Positions 1 to 8,700 of a stretch of DNA of 64,000 nucleotides are shown here, piece after piece. This stretch comes from CAYMGM01 sp964390005 (GTDB taxonomy: Bacteria; Pseudomonadota; Alphaproteobacteria; UBA9219): NCBI GenBank assembly GCA_964390005.1, contig CAYMGM010000004.1, positions 62,001 to 126,000 on the forward strand, in the 5' to 3' direction. A model generated the notes under the pieces. It did no database searches, was not told where the DNA came from, and was given only the letters and a program-made list of their open reading frames with translations. Made by a program: the position numbers and the translations under genes. Within the stretch, counting starts at the first letter, position 1. Each line of letters starts with the position of its first letter.

Positions 1-730
1 CGCCAAAACCTTGTTCGGTGTAAACCAAAAGCGTCCGGCCTTGCAGTGGCTCGCCCCGCCAGAGCGGCGCTGGGAAAGACGGGCGCGGACGCGATGCAAA
101 GCGCGAACGGTAGCGCGCAAAGCCGCGCCGGTAATCGCCCAGCCGCAGCTCAAGCAGCGATAGATGATCATGCCAAGGGCTAAGGGTCGTCTCCGGCTCT
201 GTAAGAAGTTGGGTATCGTCTTTATCTTGGCCCGCGCGGCGGAGCAATTCATGAAAAACGGCCAAGGCTTCGTCGTTGCGCCCCAGAACCTGCAACGTCA
301 GCGCGTAATTGTCGAAGGCTTCAAGCGCTTGAGGGGCTAGCTCGATCGTGCGGCGAAAAGCGCGCAGCGCTTCTTCATGACGATCCAGACGGCTGAGGGA
401 CAGGCCCAAAAAGAAAAAGGATGGCGCGTGCGACGGCGCTTTTTCGGCGGCGTTTTGATAGGCGGCGACAGCGTCTTGCCAGCGTTCGGTCACTCGATAT
501 AAATCGCCCAAATGAATCCAGAAAAGCGCGGCATTCGGATCAAGCTTGAGCGCGCGAAGGATCAGCGCTTCTGCTTCGGCAAAATCGCCTTGCGCAAAGG
601 ATAAGACGCCTTTCAGCGCCAGCGCGTCGGGATTCGACGGCTCTTTGGCGAGCGCGGCATCGTACAGGCTGCGCGCTTTGGGCAGATCGCCGCGCTGATG
701 GGCGGCTATGGCATCGTCTAGGACGGTCAA
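1..730 (-). CDS. TPR protein leading into a glycosyltransferase-like domain (3' end outside window)
   Basis: The reverse strand is open from about 730 to the window edge. It translates into roughly five tetratricopeptide repeats, with helix pairs such as AIAAHQRGDLPKARSLYDAAL and EEALRAFRRTIELAP. These run into WRGEPLQGRTLLVYTEQGFG, a block typical of TPR proteins whose C-terminal half resembles glycosyltransferase family 9. The frame continues directly from the TAA of the upstream gene at 773-775 and holds no ATG or GTG before the repeats, so TTG at 730 is the likely start (reading M-TVLDDAI); no strong Shine-Dalgarno is visible. It lies 42 bp downstream of the HD-GYP-like gene and is probably co-transcribed with it and with the adhesin transporter. 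Glycosylation of the adhesin would be analogous to HMW1C systems but is inference. The catalytic half is not visible. Confidence 0.75.
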   Translation of the reverse strand, partial: MTVLDDAIAAHQRGDLPKARSLYDAALAKEPSNPDALALKGVLSFAQGDFAEAEALILRALKLDPNAALFWIHLGDLYRVTERWQDAVAAYQNAAEKAPSHAPSFFFLGLSLSRLDRHEEALRAFRRTIELAPQALEAFDNYALTLQVLGRNDEALAVFHELLRRAGQDKDDTQLLTEPETTLSPWHDHLSLLELRLGDYRRGFARYRSRFASRPRPSFPAPLWRGEPLQGRTLLVYTEQGFG

Positions 731-772
731 AGATAGGGCTTTCTGAAAGAAGGAAACACGGCTCTTGGGCGC

Positions 773-2878
773 TTATTTCTTTAACAAGGCCATGACTTCG
801 TCTTGGCCTTTTTTGTTTTCGATGTAATGCGTCAAAGCCACGACCACATGACGATCAAAGGCGGCGTCGGCCCCATCGGCCAACGCGGCCAGCGCTTTTT
901 CTTTGTCCATGGCCGCACGATAGGCGCGGGGGCTGATCATGCCGATAAAGGCATTGGCAACGGCGATGATCCGCGCCGTGATCAAAATCGTATCGGCCTG
1001 AAGGCCCAAGGGGCCAGCGCCATCCATGCGCTCTTGCATCTGGCGAAGCGTTTCGACGACGGGTCCGTCAAAGGCGATGCCTTCCAAAAAGGCGATGGCG
1101 CGTTGAAGCGATTCATGAATCTGCTTCTTTTCGTCGCCGGATAAAGAACCTGGGCGGCCCAGCAAGTCGCGCGGCACCATGACTTTGCCGATATTCATCA
1201 GTTTGCCAGCGACCTCGGCGGTTTCGATCAGATTGTCCGATAGGTGCAGTTCTTGCGCGACGGCGCGGGCGACAAAAGCCACGGCGCTTGATTGATGCGC
1301 GGCATAGGGGTCGCGATCATCGACCATGCCCAGCAAAGCGCTAATCAATTGGCGCTGGGTCGCTAGATTTTTCTCTTTTTCGCCGATGGCATGCGTGATG
1401 TCTTGATCGATCATCAAAACGCCGGGCGTCGGCGCGTCTTTTGTTTCGATCGGAATCTGATTAAGCGGCACATGAACCGACTGGATGGTGCGGGGCGGTT
1501 GGGTGGCTTCGTCTTGCCAAACGCGCAGGAGGGGCGTCTGCGTCTCGAAAACTTTGTTATTGGCTTCTTCATAAGCGGCAGCGCGCGCGGGGCCGATTAA
1601 GGCGGGAAGCGTTTTACCGTTCATATCCGCGGCCATGACGCCAGCGCGAAGGGCCGCTTTTTCGTTTGCGAAGCAAACGATCCCGGCGGGGTCGACAATG
1701 ACGATAGATTCAAGCTGGCTATCCGCGACAAAGCGTAAAAGCTTTTCTTGGGCGGCAAGGTGCGTTGCAAGACGCGAAGCCTCAAGCGCCGATAAATAGG
1801 ATTTGCGCGACGTTCCATAATACCAAACGGCGATCAAGGCGCATAAAAAGGCGATCACGCTGGCCGCCATCGACAACTGAACCTGGTGCAGCCAGCGCGT
1901 GCTATCGGCTTCGGCTTTTTCTTTGTCTGCCTCAACCGCTAAAACCCACGGCACGCGCGAAAGCGCGCGGCTTGTCATTAAAACGGTTTGACCGTTGGCG
2001 TTTGTTTTCTCGGCAAATTGTCCGGTCGAAAGCAACGCAAAGCTATCGGCTAAAAGCTCATTGGTCAAAGCGTTGCCCGAAGCTAAAGCCGCCGCGCCGT
2101 TGTCAGGCGAAAGGACCTGCGCGTTCGTCTCTTGTTTGCGCAGCAGCTTGATGTCGATCCCCGCCGCGTCTAACCCCGGTTGGCGCAGCAGTTTCCAAAG
2201 ATCGTCATCCAGTTTTTTGATGGCGACCAAATGCGCGGCGGGTTCTGTTTTGGCGGGGTCGGTCTGAATGGGGTAGACGGGGATGACAAAACCGATCAAC
2301 GGCCCGCTTTGCCGTGACTGAAAGGCGTCGATCAGGGCCGGTTCTTTGCCGCTGGCTGCCGCGATTTTTTGAACAAGCGCAGGATCGGGGTCGGCAAGTC
2401 CCGCCGTGCCGACAATCATTTTGCCATCGGGGGCGAAGAGGGCCAGACCTGTTTCCTCGGGCGCGGGGAGGTTAGCTTTGATTTGCGCCATCTCGGGCGC
2501 TTTTTTCGCAATCAGGTGAAGTTTATCCGCCGTGACCAAAAGAAGGTTACGCAAAAAGACGCTTTGAGGCTCTTGCGCGGCTTGCGCTGCATCGACGCCG
2601 CCCAAAGCCGTCAGATAAAGTTGAAGCGACGGATCGCTGGCGACCGAGCCCAGTTCATTGAAATGAAGATCAATCCAGTTTTGAACGGCTTGCTGGCGGC
2701 TGTCTGCGATCAGGTTCAATTTGTTTTGCCAGATCAAGGTATCGCGTTTTTCCTGCATGTCGGCAAAGCGCGCGACCAACGCGCTGCCCGCCATTGCGAA
2801 CAGAAAAACCAAAAGAAGAAGTAAGCGCAGATTAAGCGTGGGGCGCTTTAAGGCAGAGGTGGCAAAATGGAGAGGCAT
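773..2878 (-). CDS. Membrane sensor protein with PAS and degenerate HD-GYP domain
   Basis: A 701-residue protein. One membrane helix lies at about 18-36, a periplasmic sensor region spans about 40-330, a second helix about 335-354, a PAS-like region about 380-500, and an HD-GYP-like domain about 510-690. HD-GYP enzymes normally hydrolyse cyclic di-GMP. Here the helical framework is kept (DDRDPYAAHQ, IGKVMVPRDLL, KKQIHES), but the HD pair is replaced by Met561-Asn562, the HHE block by MQE, and GYP by GPL. Hydrolysis is therefore unlikely, and a ligand-binding or signalling role is more plausible. The gene is 60 bp downstream of the LapG-like protease gene on the same strand, which suggests a periplasmic sensing or adhesion-control role. 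Confidence 0.75.
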   Translation of the reverse strand: MPLHFATSALKRPTLNLRLLLLLVFLFAMAGSALVARFADMQEKRDTLIWQNKLNLIADSRQQAVQNWIDLHFNELGSVASDPSLQLYLTALGGVDAAQAAQEPQSVFLRNLLLVTADKLHLIAKKAPEMAQIKANLPAPEETGLALFAPDGKMIVGTAGLADPDPALVQKIAAASGKEPALIDAFQSRQSGPLIGFVIPVYPIQTDPAKTEPAAHLVAIKKLDDDLWKLLRQPGLDAAGIDIKLLRKQETNAQVLSPDNGAAALASGNALTNELLADSFALLSTGQFAEKTNANGQTVLMTSRALSRVPWVLAVEADKEKAEADSTRWLHQVQLSMAASVIAFLCALIAVWYYGTSRKSYLSALEASRLATHLAAQEKLLRFVADSQLESIVIVDPAGIVCFANEKAALRAGVMAADMNGKTLPALIGPARAAAYEEANNKVFETQTPLLRVWQDEATQPPRTIQSVHVPLNQIPIETKDAPTPGVLMIDQDITHAIGEKEKNLATQRQLISALLGMVDDRDPYAAHQSSAVAFVARAVAQELHLSDNLIETAEVAGKLMNIGKVMVPRDLLGRPGSLSGDEKKQIHESLQRAIAFLEGIAFDGPVVETLRQMQERMDGAGPLGLQADTILITARIIAVANAFIGMISPRAYRAAMDKEKALAALADGADAAFDRHVVVALTHYIENKKGQDEVMALLKK

Positions 2879-2938
2879 GGCAAAACACCGGCAAGACGTT
2901 AAGCGATAAAAACGGAACCAGTGGCGAGGGCACGCGCT

Positions 2939-3598
2939 TTACGACGTCTGCGCGATCACATATTGCCACCAGTGATGCTCGTTGATCGAGTAAACGGGCA
3001 CGTAGTGATAGACTTTAAGAACAGGAACGGTCTTTGTCACCTGATTATCCAACATGATGACGCCGTCGTCCAGCTTGAGCGTCAAGATCGTGTGGATGAT
3101 GCCCCCCAGATGTAAATCGCGGACAATCGTGATACGCATCAGATCGTCCGAAACGCCAAGGGCGCGCAGCGACATATATTTAGCGATGGCATAGTCTTCG
3201 CAGTCGCCGTTTTTGCGTTGAAACTCGTATGGCGTCTCCCAATAATCCTGGACGCCCCAATTGACGATATCTTCGATATAGGGATAGGCGTTGACAAAAC
3301 CGTTGATTGCTTCGGCTTGCGCGCTGAGCGGGGCTTTTTGAAGGCGCGTTAGAAAGTCTTTCCAATCTTTCAGGCGGCAAGGGCTGTAATCTTGCGTGCC
3401 GCAGATTTGATCCAGCGTATGCGCCTCGGCGTTATAGCGCGCCAGCATGCCCGTCCATTTGGGAAACTGGGCCACCGTGTCGGCGCGGAATTCCTGATTG
3501 ACAAAATAGGACTGAAAAGCCGACGCCGCCCGTGGCTCGCTCATCCAAAGAGCCACAAAGGCGGCGCCAAAAAGAAAGAAAGCTTTTCTGTCCGGCAT
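2939..3598 (-). CDS. LapG-like periplasmic transglutaminase-like cysteine protease
   Basis: A 219-residue protein with an N-terminal hydrophobic signal ending near AASA (25-27). It matches the bacterial transglutaminase-like cysteine protease (DUF920/LapG) family: Cys133 in KNGDCEDYAIAKY, His169 in GGIIHTILTL and Asp184 in IMLDNQ form the expected Cys-His-Asp triad. Length is normal for the family. In Pseudomonas, LapG cleaves a giant surface adhesin in the periplasm under c-di-GMP control through LapD. Here the gene sits 10 bp downstream of a two-partner-secretion transporter and shares an operon-like block with an HD-GYP-like sensor. Control of the neighbouring adhesin is a reasonable inference, but no LapD or LapA homologue is seen in the window. 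Confidence 0.85.
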   Translation of the reverse strand: MPDRKAFFLFGAAFVALWMSEPRAASAFQSYFVNQEFRADTVAQFPKWTGMLARYNAEAHTLDQICGTQDYSPCRLKDWKDFLTRLQKAPLSAQAEAINGFVNAYPYIEDIVNWGVQDYWETPYEFQRKNGDCEDYAIAKYMSLRALGVSDDLMRITIVRDLHLGGIIHTILTLKLDDGVIMLDNQVTKTVPVLKVYHYVPVYSINEHHWWQYVIAQTS

Positions 3599-3608
3599 GG
3601 CGGTTGGC

Positions 3609-5336
3609 TTAGAACCTTGCCGTCATGCTGACGAACAAGCGCGGATCGTGACGATAGCGCGTTTGCTCATCCATCGGCGCGACCAACGGGACAGCGGCTT
3701 CCAACGTGCCCGAAAAGTTTTCGGTGAAGGTCAGGCGCACGCCAGCGCCGGTTGACGAGCGAAGGGTTTTGTCGTTGGCGCCAACAGCGCCGTCGCGCAC
3801 CCAAACGCGGCCAATATCATAGAAGGAATAAAGCTGATATTGGTTCATATAGGAAAGACCCAGCGGGTCTGTGTAACGCAATTCGGCCTTGCCCGCGATG
3901 CCATGATCGCCCAGCGACGACGCTGAATCAAAGGCGCGCGCATATTCCGATCCGCCCAAACCGAACTGTTCGCTGACCAAAAGCGGATTAAAGGCATATT
4001 GCCCCGATCCCGCGATCAACAGCGAAAACTTTTCAGGCAAGGCCTGCAAACGCGAAACGTCCATGTTGATCTTGGTGAACGAGCTGTCGCCAACGGCGTT
4101 GGATCTGGGCTCGTCCGATTGCGTGGCCGAGAAGATGTTCATGCCTTCGCTGACCTGCATATCGACAACGTTATTGCCGCGCGCGCGGTCGATAACGTTA
4201 TAGGTGCCGCCAAGACGCGCGATACGCAGACGATCGCGCGTGAAGGCTTGGTCGCCGAAGACGTTGACCGACGCATCGTAGTAATCCAATGCGCCGCGCG
4301 CCAACAGGTTTTCTTTCCGCTGACGGATAAAGGGATGGGTCACGCGCATTTCGATTTCATTCGAATTGCCGTTGACGTCCAAATCTTTCAGCGCGTCGCG
4401 CGGGTTGTTATGGCTGTGGCTGAACAGGACCGAAAGCGTCGTGCCTTCGCTGTCCACCTGACGCTCATAACGGAAATCGCCCCCTAAAAGCTCATCTGTT
4501 GCCGGATTGACGAAATAGAAACGGCCTTGGGTTCTGTCGTAATAGCCAAGGGTCGAGTTTGTCGCGCCCATCACGGTATGTTGCCAGGGGCCAAGATATT
4601 TGCTGCCGCGGTTATCAAAGGTGTACGATGCATCGTAATCTTTGTTTTTCAGGCTCAAAACCATTTCAGCCGCGCCAAACTGATCGGGGGCGGGCCGCAA
4701 CAAGCCGCTGACCGTGACGCCAGGCAGGTCGTTGATCAAAAGAAGGTAGCGTTCCAGATCTTGAACGCGCGCGGGGCGAAGGGCCTTCATCTTCGCGCCA
4801 TAGGATTCGATGATCTTCTCTTCGTTTTCGCCGCGCATATCGCCTTGGATCGAAATGCTGCCAATAATGCCTTCGATAATCTTGATCTTCAGCGTGCCGT
4901 CGGTGATGTCTTGCGGAACGACAACGGCTTTGGACAAGATGTAGCCGTCATTGCGATACATCGCCGTGATTTTGGCGGCGATGTCTTGGGCGTCGAGCAA
5001 GGAAATCGTCTGCCCCAATTTATCGGCATAAACGGCCTTAAGCGTGGCTTCGCTATAGATAGACGAGCCTTCGATGATGACGTTTTTCAAAACGAAGGTT
5101 TCTTTGGACAGGCGCTCTTTTTCTTCGGCTGAGGGTTCGACATCAGACGGTGTCGGCAATTGCAGGCCTTCTGGCGCAAAGGGAAGGGTAGGTTCCTGTT
5201 GAAAACGCTTATCGACCTGTCCCGGGGCAACCGATCCCGGCAGTTCAACGGCAAAAGACGGCCCCGCCGTCAAAGCAAGGACCGAGGCAAAAACGAAAGC
5301 GGCCAAGCGGGAAGAGCGCATCGGAAGGTGTTTCAT
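3609..5336 (-). CDS. Two-partner secretion outer-membrane transporter (ShlB/FhaC/HecB family, TpsB)
   Basis: A 575-residue protein with a signal peptide (cleavage near SFAVE), a periplasmic POTRA region about 80-240 (TFVLKNVIIEG, GTLKIKIIEGIIGSI), and an Omp85-type beta barrel from about 250. It ends in the C-terminal Phe expected of outer-membrane proteins (FVSMTARF). These proteins export one filamentous partner across the outer membrane. The partner is encoded divergently at 5713-9645. Either the first ATG or the one six codons later (MRSSR) could be the start. It is the first gene of a minus-strand run continuing through the LapG-like protease, the HD-GYP-like sensor and the TPR protein. 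Confidence 0.93.
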   Translation of the reverse strand: MKHLPMRSSRLAAFVFASVLALTAGPSFAVELPGSVAPGQVDKRFQQEPTLPFAPEGLQLPTPSDVEPSAEEKERLSKETFVLKNVIIEGSSIYSEATLKAVYADKLGQTISLLDAQDIAAKITAMYRNDGYILSKAVVVPQDITDGTLKIKIIEGIIGSISIQGDMRGENEEKIIESYGAKMKALRPARVQDLERYLLLINDLPGVTVSGLLRPAPDQFGAAEMVLSLKNKDYDASYTFDNRGSKYLGPWQHTVMGATNSTLGYYDRTQGRFYFVNPATDELLGGDFRYERQVDSEGTTLSVLFSHSHNNPRDALKDLDVNGNSNEIEMRVTHPFIRQRKENLLARGALDYYDASVNVFGDQAFTRDRLRIARLGGTYNVIDRARGNNVVDMQVSEGMNIFSATQSDEPRSNAVGDSSFTKINMDVSRLQALPEKFSLLIAGSGQYAFNPLLVSEQFGLGGSEYARAFDSASSLGDHGIAGKAELRYTDPLGLSYMNQYQLYSFYDIGRVWVRDGAVGANDKTLRSSTGAGVRLTFTENFSGTLEAAVPLVAPMDEQTRYRHDPRLFVSMTARF

Positions 5337-5712
5337 AAGATCATCTTTCTGGGCTGGGGCGATCGAAGAGTGTCTTTACTTAAGTAATTGCCGTAAAAAC
5401 GGCAAAAAACCCTTCTTGTTCTAGCTGATTGGCTTACTTGTGTAAACAAGATCCAAGTTAGATTAAGCTGGTTTTTTATACTGACATATTATTTTGTTGC
5501 CGAAATAACACGCTCGTTGTATGACAAGAGTAAGGGATTTTGTATGCCTAATAAAAGATAAAGAGCCTGTTTGTTTTTTAATGTTTTATTTACCATAGCG
5601 CTTTGCTAAATATATAGGGCGCAAGAAGGCGAAAAACGAAAGATAGAAAGGCGACCGCTCTTCGGTGAAGACGGCGCTCTTGACTCAACAATTAAAAACC
5701 CGAGGAGCCGAG
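5337..5712. promoter_or_regulatory. AT-rich divergent intergenic region of the adhesin locus with several palindromes
   Basis: This 376-bp segment separates the divergent tpsB and tpsA genes and must hold both promoters. Visible elements are TTACTTAAGTAA (5376-5387, a perfect 12-bp palindrome), then TTGCCGT/ACGGCAA (5388-5405, 7-bp arms with a 4-bp loop), then a looser palindrome around CTTGTGTAAACAAG (about 5437-5450). The remainder up to about 5640 is strongly AT-rich. The palindromes lie on the tpsB side and look like regulator sites. No confident -35/-10 pair could be assigned. Confidence 0.45.
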
Positions 5713-8700
5713 ATGATGACCCGCCCCCTGACCATGAAGACCGTCTTGAAGACGACGATTTCCAGCACGCTTTTCATCAGCCTGTTGATGACGGCAGGGG
5801 CCGCGCATCCGGCGCTTGCCTTGCCACAGGATGGTCAAGTGGCGCGCGGCTCGGCCAGCATCACGACGCAACCCGACAGCGTCAATGTCAATCAAACAAC
5901 GGACCGCGCCGTGATCAATTGGCGCAGTTTTGATATTGGGGCCAAGGAAAGCGTCAATTTTGCGCAGCCTTCTGCCAGTTCGGTGACGTTAAACCGTGTC
6001 TCGGGCAGCGCCAATCCTTCGCAGATCCTTGGGGCTTTGAATGCGAACGGTAAAATCATCTTGGTCAACCCGCAAGGTGTGTTCATCGGCGAAGGTGCGC
6101 GGGTGAATGTCGGCGGTCTTGTCGCGACATCTAGCGATATCAAAGACGATAATTTTATGAACGGCCAAATGACGTTCGATATTCCCGGCAATCCGAACGC
6201 GCAGATCGTCAATAAAGGCAATATCTCGATCACCGAAGGCGGGCTTGTCGCTCTTGTCGGCCCCAACGTGACAAACACGGGGCTTATCCAAGCGCGTCTT
6301 GGCCGCGTGCATATGGCTTCGGGCGATGTTTTTACGATTGATTTGTACGGCGACGGCTTGATCACCATTCAAGCCAGCGATGCGCTGACAAAGCAATTGA
6401 TCGCCAATAGCGGCACGATCCAAGCCGACGGCGGCGAAATCATTTTGACGGCAGGCGCCGCCAAAACGACGATCGACAGCCTGATCAACATGGACGGTCT
6501 GTTGCAAGCCAACAGCGTCGGTGAAAAAAATGGCCGCGTTTTGCTGGCTTCGGGCGATAACGGGGGCACAAACGTTTCTGGAAAAATTAGCGCCCAGGGT
6601 ACGCAAAGCGGCGAAAAAGGCGGGGCGATCACCGTTTTGGGTAAGAATGTCACATTGGCTGATGGTGCAGTGTTGAATGCATCTGGCAAAGCTGGCGGCG
6701 GTAAGATCAAGGTCGGCGGCGATTTCCAAGGCGCGGCGGGAACGCCCGCAGCCCAAGCGACAACCGTTGCCGAAGGCGCGCGTTTGCTGGCCAATGCCGA
6801 TGAAAACGGCAATGGCGGCGACGTTGTTGTTTGGAGCTCGGAAGAAACCGTTTTTGCGGGATCAATCGAAGCCAAAGGCGGCGCGCTGGGCGGCAATGGT
6901 GGTTCGGTTGAAACATCGGGCGCGAATTTATCGGCATCGGGTCTTGTCGACGCCAGTGCGGTTTATGGTGATGCAGGATTATGGTTGTTGGATCCCTATA
7001 ACTTGAAAATTACGACAGGCAGCGGGGCAAACGTTGTCAAGGTTTCGACGATTCAAAACAGCCTGAACAATGGCACAAGTGTAACGATCTCGACGCGGGA
7101 TAGCAGCTTATGTTCAGGGCTTGGTTGCTTGGCGCCGGGCCTGCAGGCAGGGAATATCGAAATCGCCAGCAGCATTACCAAGTCGAACGGTGGCAATGCG
7201 ACGTTGACATTCAAGGCCGACAACAACATTACAGTTGATAGTGGCGTTTCTATCTCATCGACAAAGAACAAGTTGAATGTCGTTCTGACAGCTGATCAAG
7301 ACAATAACGGCGCTGGAAGCGTGGCGATGGAAAACGGATCGTCCATTCAGACCAATGGCGGCAATATCTCTATTTCAGGCGCTGGCGGTACGTCGTGGGT
7401 TGGCGGTGTGACCTTGACGGGCGCTGTTTTAAACGCCAAAGGCGGTAACATCTCGATTACTGGTAACGGCTATAGCAGTTGGATTTTGGGCGGGAGCTAT
7501 GGCGTGCAGGCCATCAGCAGCGAAATCAAAACGGCGGGCAGTGGAACCATCACTATCGAAGGCACTGGCGGCAACAGCGGCGTCGGGGTCGGCGGTTTCG
7601 AGACTTATGGCGTTCAACTGATCAATACGGACGTTGAAACAACGGGCAATGGCCGAATTTCCATTACGGGTCAGGGCGGCGACAGCATCAACGCTTTGAG
7701 TATCAATAATTATGGTTTGCGCCTTGATGGCACAACCGTGTTGTCGAAAGGGGGAAGCGATATCGTCCTTTCTGGAACCGGCGGCGATAACACGGCACTG
7801 TACAGCACGGGGAACGACGGTTTGTCCATCCAAGACGGGTCTGTTGTTAAAACGACGAGCGGTGCGATAACGTTGACCGGCATTGCCGGAAAAACAAACC
7901 ACATCTGGGGGACGAATGCCTATGGCATCGTTTCAAAAGATACGAACACGATCGGTGGCGCAAACGACACGGGAGCGATCAGCTTCATCGCCGATACGCT
8001 GAAAGTCTCGGATCATTTGAAGGTTCAAACAAGCGACAATGTCACGTTTAAGCCTTATCAGGCCAATACCTTCATTGGCGTTGCAAACGAGGCCGGAACG
8101 CTGCAGGTGACGGGCGCCATCTTGGACGATGTCAAAGCGGGCCATGTCACGATTGGCGATTTGCTGACGGGAACGGGCACGCTTTCGGCTGGCGCGCATC
8201 ATTGGAACACATCGGCTTCTTTCGTCACGCATTCAGGCAATATCTATCTGAATGGCGTTCAGGCAATGGGCAACAACAGCTTCTTGGCCGTGACGCAAAA
8301 CGGCAATATCGCTTTGGGCTCGTCCGGGGGCGTCAGCAGCACGGCCTCGGGCTCGTCGATCGTTTTGGCGGCCAGCCATGGCCATTTCACCAATGGCTCG
8401 ACAGCAGGCGAAGGCGCGCTTTCTGTTGCTGAAGGCGGGCGTTGGTTGATTTATTCATCGGGCCCGGCGAATACCGACACGATGAATGGTTTGCGTTCAG
8501 ACTTCCATCGTTACAGCTGCACCTATGGTGGCGCGTGCCCTGAATTGGGGACGGGCAATGGCAATTTGTACAGCTATACGCCGTACCTGACCCTCTCACT
8601 CGAAGACGCCATTTTGACCTATGGCGATTATTATGATGTGAAGTTGAAGGTTACGGGGGTTCTGGATGCTGATTTTATGCAAGATCACATCTCTGGCTTG

